This document shows, piece after piece, positions 25,945-37,900 of a stretch of DNA of 64,000 nucleotides (position 1 is its first letter; the number at the start of each line of letters is the position of its first letter). Source of the stretch: a virus; IMG/VR virus record IMGVR_UViG_3300020463_001735, positions 16,187-80,186 of that record; one strand, written 5' to 3'. The notes beneath the pieces are model-generated. The model was not told the origin of the DNA. It ran no database searches and saw nothing but the letters and a program-made list of their open reading frames with translations. The position numbers were made by a program, and so were the translations under genes.

Positions 25945-28900
25945 GCGGCAAGTCAGTTGTTGAATTCCTTAAGAAACGAGCTATATTTCCTTTTGCTTTA
26001 CTTAGCTGTGTTCCTAAATCGCTCCAAGTTCTTCCTTGCTTTCTAATTATAATTACTTTGCTATTTTCTGGTGCAGATTGTGCAAGAGAAAGTGTTGTAC
26101 CTGATACAGTAAACTCTGGTGGAAGTGTTTGATCACCTTCTGGTGAATCCATTTGTGGAGCACTTACTGTGTTTCCACTTCCGTCAACTGTTTCAAATGT
26201 ATAACTATCAATACTATTCTTTCTCATACGCTTGCCTGCAACAAAAACTTCAAATTCGTTTACACTTGTAGGTGTCCAATCTAGTTGAAAATCTGTAGTA
26301 GTTCCGTCACCGTCTAGTGTAAGAGTAATAGTTTCATCTTTGTAAGGAATATTTTGATCTATACCTTGTTGATATATTTCTGTGCCTTCTTTATATACAT
26401 CCTTTGCACCTGTACCCATTGTAGCTCTTCTAAGTTGCTTGAGTGTATTTCCGTCTCTTACAAAATATTCAATACGTTCACCTTCAATAAAAATAATACT
26501 TGGCATATCAGGATTATCATTAGGTTGAGGTAGTTTATCGCCGTTTTCAACTTCTATAGTCTTATCCCATGGATATAAATCTCTTACAAGTAAAATATTT
26601 TCTGCTCCTGTGAGCCTTTTGTAGTGTGTCCTGTTAAGTATATCTTTAAACTGTCTCCAACCAAACTTTTGTATCAACGGTGGGTCAGCAAAATGTATAA
26701 TATCTATAGTGTCATTTTCTAATAAGTCATATGCAATTTTTATATATTTCTTATTATCTGTTACAAAGTAATCAACACTAGGTGTTAGCAGTATTCCATT
26801 TTTTACTACCCAAACATACTGAGCATCAGTAGCCGGTTTGCGTAATTCAATTAAGCCATTTCTTAAATGCCTTAGGTTATACCAACTAGCAGAGCCTTGT
26901 GTTAATTTAGTTCTTTCTACAATGTCAAATTCTTGTCTTTCTATTCCCTGTGCTTCATCGTTATTAAATGTATACACAGTAATAATATCACTTGACTCAT
27001 ATACATTATCCATGTATATCGTTCCAGGAGTGCTTATAAATTCACCTGCACTATCCCAATATCCATATGCATATTGTCCATCTTTAATTGCATATACTCT
27101 TAGCGTATCACCAGTTTCGCCTACACCAGGCAACAATGTTATTGTTGAACCTATTTGTTGATCGGGTACTGAAGAAATGTCAAATTCTCCGGCACTAACA
27201 TAATTCCATTGTACTCCATACGTAAGTTCAATATCATTCAAATATACTAACAAATCCTGATGATTGAATGTACCTAAAGGCACTTGCCATAAATCTAATC
27301 GATATTCTCTTACATCGGAAACAGCAAAATGTTGACTATATCCTGCTGTTAAGATAGTGTTATTAACTTTGACAATAGTATTATGTTGACTAGGTGTGCC
27401 ACTAAATGGAGTCTTTTCTAAAGTATATGTAAGCGAACTGCCATCTCCTATAAATGTATCAATCTGTACTGCACTATAGTTTTGTGTAGTGCCTTCGAAT
27501 ATTCCAAAATTAATTATTTTATCATTAGCAACAGGTGTTGCAAAACGTATTACAACATTTCCAGGCATATCGTGGGCACTGTCATCACTTTTAATAAGTA
27601 AAGTATCTTGTGTAACACCGTCAATAGTAGCATAATGTGTCATATTCTCTGTCCAACGAATATTTGTAAGATAATCTATTGTGCTACCATCGCCAACAAA
27701 AGTTCCATAATCTAAAACATTTTTTCCTGCTACATCTAAAGTTATGATATTTACTTTTGTATTTGCAGTAGGAGCAACATCTAAAATAATACTTTTTCTA
27801 TCTATAGAAAATATATAATCTTCCTTTGTTTTAATCTCGTTGCCTACCTTTAAAAATAGGTTATTATTAAAAGCAATATTTTGTCCAATTGCAAAAGTTT
27901 TTGTACTTCCGTCTCCAAGATAATTAAAACTTCTAATATTACTTGAACCACCTGTTGGTCTTTCGTATACTTGTATATCCACTGTATCTAAAACTTGTCC
28001 TGGAATAATTTCTTCCGGGCCTTTACTTGTGGTAGGAGTTACAAAGCCATCTCCATCTACAGTTATATCTTCTGCAGATAATCCACTAGCTGTTGTATAA
28101 GGAAAATCTCCGCCTTCTATTAATGTATCGTAACCATTAGGATCTGCTAAGAAACTTCCATCACTTGTTTTTTTACGTATTACAAGTGTATCTCCATCTG
28201 CTACTTTTATACCTAAGTTATCAAGATTAAGTATTTTTAAAGACCCGTCGCCGACAAGCGTTTCAATTATAGCGTTAGAATTTTCTATAAATGTACTACC
28301 ATCATAATTTGGATCGTCTATACGTACATTATTTTTGTAAACATTATATTCTACACCACTTTCTAAAGGTTTAGACAGTTCTATTAGTAGAGTGCTACCA
28401 TCAAAGTTAAATACTTCGTCTTCATAGGTATCATCATATGTATCCCATTTTCCGGTAAACCAACCTTCAGCATCAAATCCACCCTGATTTTCAAATCCAA
28501 AACTTTTTACTTCTACTCCACCATAATCTATACCATCCATTACTTGTGAAATATCTTTTCCTAACATACCAGTGGTAGGATCATAAAGTAAATTAACCCT
28601 GTCTTGTGCCACTAGTAAATCAGGATCTTTTTTGTATTCTATAGTAATAGCTTTTGTATCTGCAGGAGGAGTATCAAGTGTTATACGTCCTTTGAATCTT
28701 ACATAAGATTTTGTGTTATCTTGTAAATTAGTATAGGTATATTGACTATTTAAAAGCTCAGTACCACCAACTGTAATTTTTATGTTTGCAGGTTTTACAT
28801 CTATTGGCCACTTCAAATCAAATACATATTTGCTACCTGTACCAACAAAACTTTCGCTTTCATTTAACTTTGTAATTATGAAACTAGAGCTAATCCTATC

Positions 28901-31900
28901 AAATTTTACCCTTGTTAAAAAACTTCTAACAGTTTGATGACCAATTACTGCACTTATCTTTGCATCAGTTCCGTCTGGGTTGCTTCCATTTATATCTAAA
29001 GTAGGTGCACCAATGTAACCACTTCCTTCATTTACAACTTCGATTTTTACTATCTTTCCGTTAACACCTAAATAACTTTTAAATTTAGCACCTGTGCCAC
29101 CGCCTCCAACTGCTGTGATTACAGGTGGCTCAGTATATTTAGAACCGCCATCATAAATGTTTACGCTTTTAATTTCATAACTTGCGTTATCCAGCCAATG
29201 TCTATAAGGATATGTTGTAATATCTGATTCTGTACCAACTATCATATCCTGTAGTACTTGTGAAGGATGAGGTTGTATACCCCTACCTTCAACATATCTA
29301 GGTGCTAAATCAAAATCTGTAATCACTGTATTAGTAGGTTCTATCTTTTCATAACTAGAAAGATATTCACGTAATTTTGTTTTAAATGGTTTTACTTCTT
29401 CTAAATAATCCTCATAACTAGGTAAATTATCATTGTTAAATGTTATATCTTCTCTAAGTGTTCCAACATTATGTTGAGCTTTTACAAAACTAGTTTTAAA
29501 TGCCCAATCAATATAAGGTTGTTCACTAAATGCATATCTTATACTAGCAAAAAACAGTTGGTTATATTCTTCTTCAAGTTCTACAGTGAATATATCATCA
29601 CGTATTACTTCAAATATTCTACGTTGTTCTACTGTAGGTTGTGCATCATAAAACTGAACATCAAAACTTATACTATCAAACCCATTCAAATTAGCAGTAA
29701 CATCATATAAACCACGCTTAAATTGTATGGTTCCATTCTGTCTACCTATTGTTTTATAATTCACTGTGTAATCAGTTGTTATTTGTTCATCTATTTTTTG
29801 CAACAACAACCAACCACCTGTGCCTATAGTGCTTATTTTAACAATGTCACCAACTGAATCATTAAGTGGTTCTAATTGATAAGAATAATCAATTAAATAA
29901 TCTATATCAATTGTTTCATTAACACCTGTAGCGTACCAATCTGCATACTCCCAATATAGCGTTGTATTGTATGCTTGGCTTTTGATTCTGTTCCAGCTGT
30001 TTGTTTCGCTTAGTCTTTCGTAAATGGACCATTTTCCGTTAATAGTTTCATCTGCTTTTACAAGTGCCGCAAACTTTCTTACTTCTATAGTAGTAGCATC
30101 TTCATAATTTTGTCCTTGATTATTCACAACCACAGTTGTAATTTGGCCTGCATTATCTATTGTAAATGTAAAATCTGCACCTTCTCCGCTATCTCCTCTA
30201 ATAGTGTAGGTAGGCGAAACTAGATACCCTCGTCCAGGATCAGTAATAGTTACTCTTACTATTTTTCCATCCTCTATCACAGGAGTTAGAATTGCTTGTT
30301 TACTTTTTGCTACACCAATAAGTTCAATTTCTGCAAAAGTGTCTACAGATGTATCATATAATCTAGAAATAGTGCTTGGAAAATCTTCTTTATAATCTAA
30401 GCCCGTTAAGTTTTTATTTTCTACAATTAAATTTTTTATAAGCACACTGTTAACACGTTCAATGGTTTGTTTCATTGCTTCTGTGCTGTTAACAAATATA
30501 CTCTGTCTAGGTGTATTTAATATTCCATATTTCTTTTTTGCACCTAATGTAGTATCTGGTACTGGTCTGTTGTTTGTATCGTATCCTATTAAACTATCAA
30601 ACCATTTTCTTTCAATATCTCTATTAGGTTTACTGCTTGCAAGACCATCTGTCAAAATTTGATATTGATTATGCACGTTTGTATCTTGATTATCTAATGT
30701 ATAGTACTGTACACTGATTGCAACATCTTTTCCTGAAATAAGTGTATCGCAATTATTAATTGCAAATTGATTGTTACTAAAGAAACTAACAAATTTATAT
30801 CCATATGAATAAGGATCTGTAATTAATTGTGCAGTGTTAAAAGCACTTTCATTTCTAAATTCATTATTAGGTATAGTTTTCTTATCTTTTACCCAATAAA
30901 AATACTTGTCTACAGAACTTTGGCTTATACTATCATATACTTTTTTAAGAACATAGTTTGTAGTGCTTTTTGCTTGGCCACTAATTCCCTGTGATAACCC
31001 ATCATTTGTATCAGCTTGTGCATTCCATAACTCAGGAGTAAGTGTAGACTCTATCCATTCATATACATCTATCGATGCACCACTAAAAAGTTTGTTCCAA
31101 TTATTTGTACTGTATGTAACGTCATTTTGATAAGGATTTAAAAATTTTGCATTGTTTAAATCCCACCATAATTGTCCTACTTGTTCTGTGCCCCATGTGT
31201 TTAAGTTATCTACTACCACATTTGTACCTGTTGTGTACGTAGCAGGGTCATAGTATGTTTTGTATCTTAGTTCTTGTTCTGCTACTCCTGCAATTTTTCC
31301 TTGCAAGACATCAATATAATCTAAGTATGCAAGTAGCTCTTTTGTTTTTGTATCATACAAAATAACTTTTTTAATTTTATTAAGATCTACAGGATCTTTG
31401 GGTGTTCTAATATTATCATATACTGATCCTTGTATACTATAATCAACAAATGCTCCTAATTTACTTGCAGTTTCTAATCTAGGTAATCCGACATACACAT
31501 GATTTCCTCTTGCCTCTACATTTCTACCAAAATAATCTACATTTGCATTGTTTAATTGTATAATATCAGCATACAATAATTTTCCATTAAGATTTTCATA
31601 AACATAAACTACACCATCATCTACATTTGTTTTTCTAAACTTAGTAAAGCTATTATCAAACGTAGTTGGCGATCCAGTTGGAGGACTTGTAGGATCGTTT
31701 GTGTATGCAGATCCTATTTTTTTAATACTAAATACGTCTATTGTAGATTCAAAAATACTGTCTGCATTTTTACTACCAACAGCAAGCACATTTCCTGTAT
31801 ATGACACTGTTGTTCCAAATTGTTCTGCCCTTTCATTTTTTGGGCTATATAAATTTTGATCTAATACAAATTTTCCGTTTTGTTGTCTGTAAATATATAC

Positions 31901-34900
31901 AATTCCTTGATCTGCATCTTTCTGATCATCGTAAGGTGCACTTATTGCAATACTCATTCCGTCATCTGATATTGAAATACTATCTGCAAAACCTATCGTT
32001 TTGCTAGGTGCTTCTATTATCTCATCGAATTCAAAGAAACCATTGTTTACCCTATATACAACAACACCGTTTGGCTTAGATTGATCATATGTAACACTAA
32101 CAATAAGAACATCACCATTTGCATTTACATCAATTGTATTACCAAAAACTCCTAAGGCTTCTTGATTGAGCACTGTACTACCATCTGTACTATCATTAAT
32201 AACTGAAAGCGTGGTGTCATTTGGTAAGTATCCAACGTAATCTACAAGATCATCAGTGCTTGTCCAATCACTACTGTTAAAAGCACCTGCGGCTAAATTA
32301 GTACGTGCGACCAATAAAGAACCGCCTAAATAAACAATATCATTTTCTTTATATGTGCTAGAAGCACTAAACTCACCTTTAAATTTTTTATTTTTTGCAG
32401 TATCCCAATCAAACGTAACATTATTTTCTATACCTTTTTTATACTGATATATTTTTCCGTTATTACCATCTTGTGATGCATATACAAACAATCTATATAA
32501 ATCATTGTTTTTAGCACCTTTTACTGTTGTTCCTAAATATTGATTGCTTGCTCTATATTCGTTAATATAATATCCTACAGGATCATAAGTACCTGAAGGT
32601 TTACGTTCAAAAATACTAAACATACCTTCGTACAAAAGATCACTTAGATTATTTTGTGCATCAGCATCTACAGGAATAGCAAATACTTCTTCCCAATCAT
32701 TACTATCTGGTCCAGGTAAATTAGGTTGTCTAGGAATACCACTAACTTGTGCTTCGTCATAAAACCAATATTCTGACTCTAGTAAAATACTTTGTACTGT
32801 CAAAGGAATATTAGCACTATTTTGAAATACTAAAAACTTTCCTATACCAAACGGAGCATACGAAAATCCTACTGCATCAATTTGCCCAAATACACGATCT
32901 CCTTGATATATTGGATCGGCTCTACTAAGATCACCAATAAATTCTATTTCAACATTATCACCGTAATCGTTACCTAAACTAAATGTTCCATTTGTGTTTT
33001 TTACAAAGATAACACCATTTGATCCGTCTCGTATGTAAAATACAACGTCTGCTTCTGCTCCTGTACCTAGATCTCTTACACGTAAAGCATCGCCACCACC
33101 TAAAACTTTTGGTTCAAAAACATTACCGGTGGCCGGATCGGTCTTTGTAAAATTAAATTTTATATATCCATCCCAAACATCATACACTGTTTGTTCTTTA
33201 TTTGTTATTGTTGTAGTTAATCCAATATCATTTATATTTTTATATGTGTTATCACTCCATCTAGGCAGCTGATCTATAAAAAGATTAATTTTACTACCAG
33301 CACTAATATTATCGGTTAAAGTTTTAGGAGATTTCATTACGTATAAGTCACTTAACAAAGGATTGGTTGTTCCACCTGCTCCTGGTGCACCTTGATTAGT
33401 AAGTGTTCTAATATAGCTTCCTATTGTATTTTCACTGTTTATTGTGCTATCATCGTCTACATCTAATATATTAAAATATCTTCTATTTTGATTTGTTTGA
33501 CCGCTTGGAGTAAAATCTTCGTATATCAAACCTTTACCGCTATCTCCTAAAGAGCTTTCGGTAGGGCCAGTGTTATAACTTTGTCCAGCGTTTATTACCC
33601 AGTAACCTCCCCATTGTGCAGTGTAATCTGCGGCATCACTCTGTAATTTTTTCTCATATTCTCCTACAAAGTCACCGTTATTTAAAAATAGACTACCTGT
33701 GGCTGGAAAAGTTCCATTAACATCTTTCATATATATAGCTACTCTAGCTAGTTCATTGTATTTGTAAGCCACTGTACCGATAGCACCAGTGGTTTCTAAA
33801 ATATCTCCTACTATAGGCACATTAGTTGCGGCATCAACATATAATACTGCATCTACTTTATAAATAATCGGATGTTCTCCTGTTATAAAGTCTGTGCCAA
33901 CTATGGGATTATATATACTATTAAAAGGTGCAATATCTTGTATAGAACTTTTATTTTGATAAGCATTAGATCTTTGATTCCATTTTAAACTAATTGTATC
34001 ACCAATTTTTGAACCCTCGTATTGATTAAACGGAGCTCTTACTATTACATGATCTGTAGCTGTATTTGTAAAAGGATAATTACCAGTTGCTAGAACAACA
34101 GGCGCATCATCTGTTTCAGCTGTAAGTCCTAGAGCTAGTCTTATCTGTGTCACACTTGCAAAACTTTGAAAATCAATAGACGCTTCTGCGCCTTGTATGC
34201 CAACACCTGCTTTCCATATACTATTAGCATATTTTACAATGTCATTTTTAAGATAATTAGTTGTTGTAATAAATTCATCTTGATATCTAGTTTTTACTTT
34301 TGATGCATGAGGAGATCCTACGTAAATATATTTTCCATCTTCACTTACATCTACACTTGCACCAAATCTTTCTTTGTCCATAGCCGCGCCAGCTAAAGGT
34401 ACTAATTCTGCAATCAAAATAAAATTATTGCCTTGGCTGGATCTATTGTACACATTTACTTTTCCATTATCATAATCAGGTAACCCTACAGCAAGAACTG
34501 TATTCCGTTTGTTTACTGCAATACTACTTGCAAAATTATGTAATGCACTATCGTCACCGCTTTGATTTTCTACAGTCTGTTGTAAACTATAGTCTCTAGA
34601 ATTTTTTACAACAGCCCACTTATCATCTGCAGCTTTGTCTATCCAAAGAATATCTCCATCTTGTAAATTAGCTTGTGCAATCTTGTTTGCATCATCAACG
34701 TTAGAAGCCCTCACTTTTACAAAATTTGTTATATAACCAACACAACTTGCTATGTCCTCTATTTCTTCATCTGTATCATTTATCAGTGTAATTTTATCAC
34801 CTGTTACAGATTTTACTTTATAAAATCCATCTATACCAGTAACATCAAATACTCCTATAATATCGTCAACAGCTACACTACGGAATGTTTCTTTTAGATT

Positions 34901-37900
34901 CAAAGTAAAGTCATCTGTACCACCTGTAACGCTAGTAATAGCATTTGTTGTATTTGAATATTTGTATACACTCCAGGATAAGTTATCCGTTCCTACCCAT
35001 ACATAATCTCCTTGCCGCAAATTTTCAAATGTTAAATTTACAATATCATCATATGTTGAAGATATAACTTTTACATCATCTAAATCTACATAGCCTGCAT
35101 TTCTTACATATGTATCTTCTATGTATTTTGTTGGAAAAGGAGCATGTGTGTAATTATCAGTCTTTTGATATACTTCAAAAGGACGTATTTTATACACAAG
35201 GTCTGTAGAAGCACTATCAATAGTTTCAACAAGTTCTATTGGTTGAGGAGCAAGTCTAAATGAACTTTCATCTAGAATATAATCAACTTCCTGGAATGAC
35301 TCTACAGCGCCGTACTGGCCGTCCTTGATTGCCCATTCTTCATAAAATTGCAAACTATCTTTATCAGCACTTGCAAGGGCATCAAACATTTTAGTGAGAG
35401 AATTTTTCGTTCCTTTATCTTGTAACATGCCTTGATAAAATTTATATTGACTTACGTCATCATTTATAATATTTTCTAAATACTTACGCTTTTGATATCC
35501 TATCAGATGTTGAGCAAGTCTTTGTTGCTCTACATCAAAATTATCGCTATCTAAATCATAAAAATCTGTAAACTGGATTGCTTTATAATCCCAATTAGAA
35601 TATAATCCACCTACAGGTTTGTCAGTGAGCCTATTCCATTGCTTATCAATAAATGTTTCTGTGCCGGGTATCTTTTGATCGGCTGCATAATAAAATTCTT
35701 TATACTTTACAATGGCTCCTATATCATAATCTACCCAAGATTCCCATTGAACAATTTTTGCTCCGTCGTAAAAGAAACCAGGAATACTAATGCTGCCGTT
35801 CCATTCATCTGTTCTATAACCAGCAACCTTTATACGTTCTTGTCTGTATCCAGGTTCTTGATCATAAATTACATCACCAAACACTGTGCGGTTATCTAAT
35901 AACACAACATGTTCCTTTTGAACTAGAGGTAATGTTACAGCGTATATTCCGTCTGCTGTATTCCTTGTTTGTATGTAGAATTCATTTGGATTTTCTCTGC
36001 CCACTGCTAAATATTCAGAATTTAATTTTTTACCATCAGCTTTTACCAAACTGTATCCGTAAATTGTTTCATACACATTTGCAACTACACTATATTCACT
36101 TATAAATTTTAAGTATTGAGCTGCAGGTGATAATGTAATTAAAGTACCATTATCCCATCTTTGTGTAGACCAAAACATAAATTGTTTTGCACTATATTTC
36201 CAGTCTTGTACAACTGCCTCATTGCCTTCATAATTATCAAATACAAAACCTTGTTCTTCTAACCAGGATCCGTAACCTATCATAAAATCAACAACTTCTT
36301 GTAATGTGTCAAACGTAGTCCCGTATTCGACTTCTTTTATAATATCTCTGTTATAAAGTTTAGCAAAACTAGCTCTTACACCGCCGGTCATAGGTAATTC
36401 TGCTAACTTTACAGTTTTATCTCCATCTAGTGTAACTCCACTAGTATGGGACTCTGTAACTCTATAATATGCACTTTGAAATTCAACAATATATCCTTTT
36501 TCATAATACTTGTCAGAGGCCCATTTTAGAAAGTCTTCACTTATTCCTCCAATAGTTATTACAGGATCTTTTTGTTGTTTTATGACAGGATGGGTTTTAA
36601 AGGTTGCACTTGTATTGCTATATCCCTTTACTGTAAATCCTCCTATTACTTTTTCTACAATGACTCCAGAATATGCAACAGTTTTTACAGGTGTACTTGT
36701 ATTTAAAAATATTTCATAATTTTCATTTGGTATGAAAACATTACCTTCATTCGTTGGACTTCTACTATCAAGTATTAATTTAAATTTTGCCTTTTCTGTA
36801 AAAGCACCTATTTTTAATCCAATGTTGTTTTGTATAGATGATATGTTATTTTTATAATCTTCAAAACTTGTAGTCACATCAAGAAACATATAATCTGCAA
36901 CATAGTTTACAAATCCACTTGTGTATGTTTGTGCAATATCGGAAGTAGATGCAGGATAAACAATTTTATCTAGTTCTATCTGTTTACCAGTATCTTTGTA
37001 TACTAATACACCTGCTACATTCCTTATCTGTCTTTGTCTATCAAAAGCAGTAGCAAACATTTTTGATGGACAATTTAAAATGCAACTACTAATCAAACTA
37101 AATGGATACTCGCTTGACCTGCGCCAAGCACTTTCTACAGGTGCTCCGTCACCAAATTTAAAATTATCTTCTATACCTGTGCTTGTAAATCCTTGTGCAT
37201 ACCCACTAGCAAGTGGACTCAATAGTTCTCCGTTAGGACCAGATGGTATGTGATTAGTTAAACCTGGACGTTTGTATTCATCTACAAATTTAGCAACCTT
37301 GTTCGGTTCGGCTATTTTTCCTTTTTCTATATCTTGCCACATCACTAAGTTATCACCAGTGTAAGGTGCTGGACCATAATTAGTTTCCCACCATGTAGGT
37401 TTAACACTGAAGCCTAACATTTCCCAAGGATGTGTGTGAGGACGATCTGTGTCATATGCAACCATATATACTTGTCTCCAATAGCCTGGAAGAACTTTGC
37501 CAGAGGGACTCTGCATTGATTCGTAATTAAAAGTAAAAGTATCTGATCTAACAAAATTATTTTTTGTATATTCAGTATCAGCTATTTTAGTCCATTCTAT
37601 AAAATCACTTAGCATTGCTTTATCTAAATTTACTTTAGGAGTATCAACAACTCTACGGTCACCTTCGATATAGTCTGTCAAATCAAAAACAGTTGTATCG
37701 TAAGACATTTTTAAATTATTATAAATTCTATTTTCTAATTCTAGTAATAAATTATCTCTGTAATCGCCATATGCTTTTATAATACTACCATCATGTCCTT
37801 GGATTACATCTACTGTAGTTCTATATGTTGTATCTGTAAACTTAATTGGTTCATAACTTGGATATAATCCTAACTTAGTAGGAGTTGCTGGCACATAACT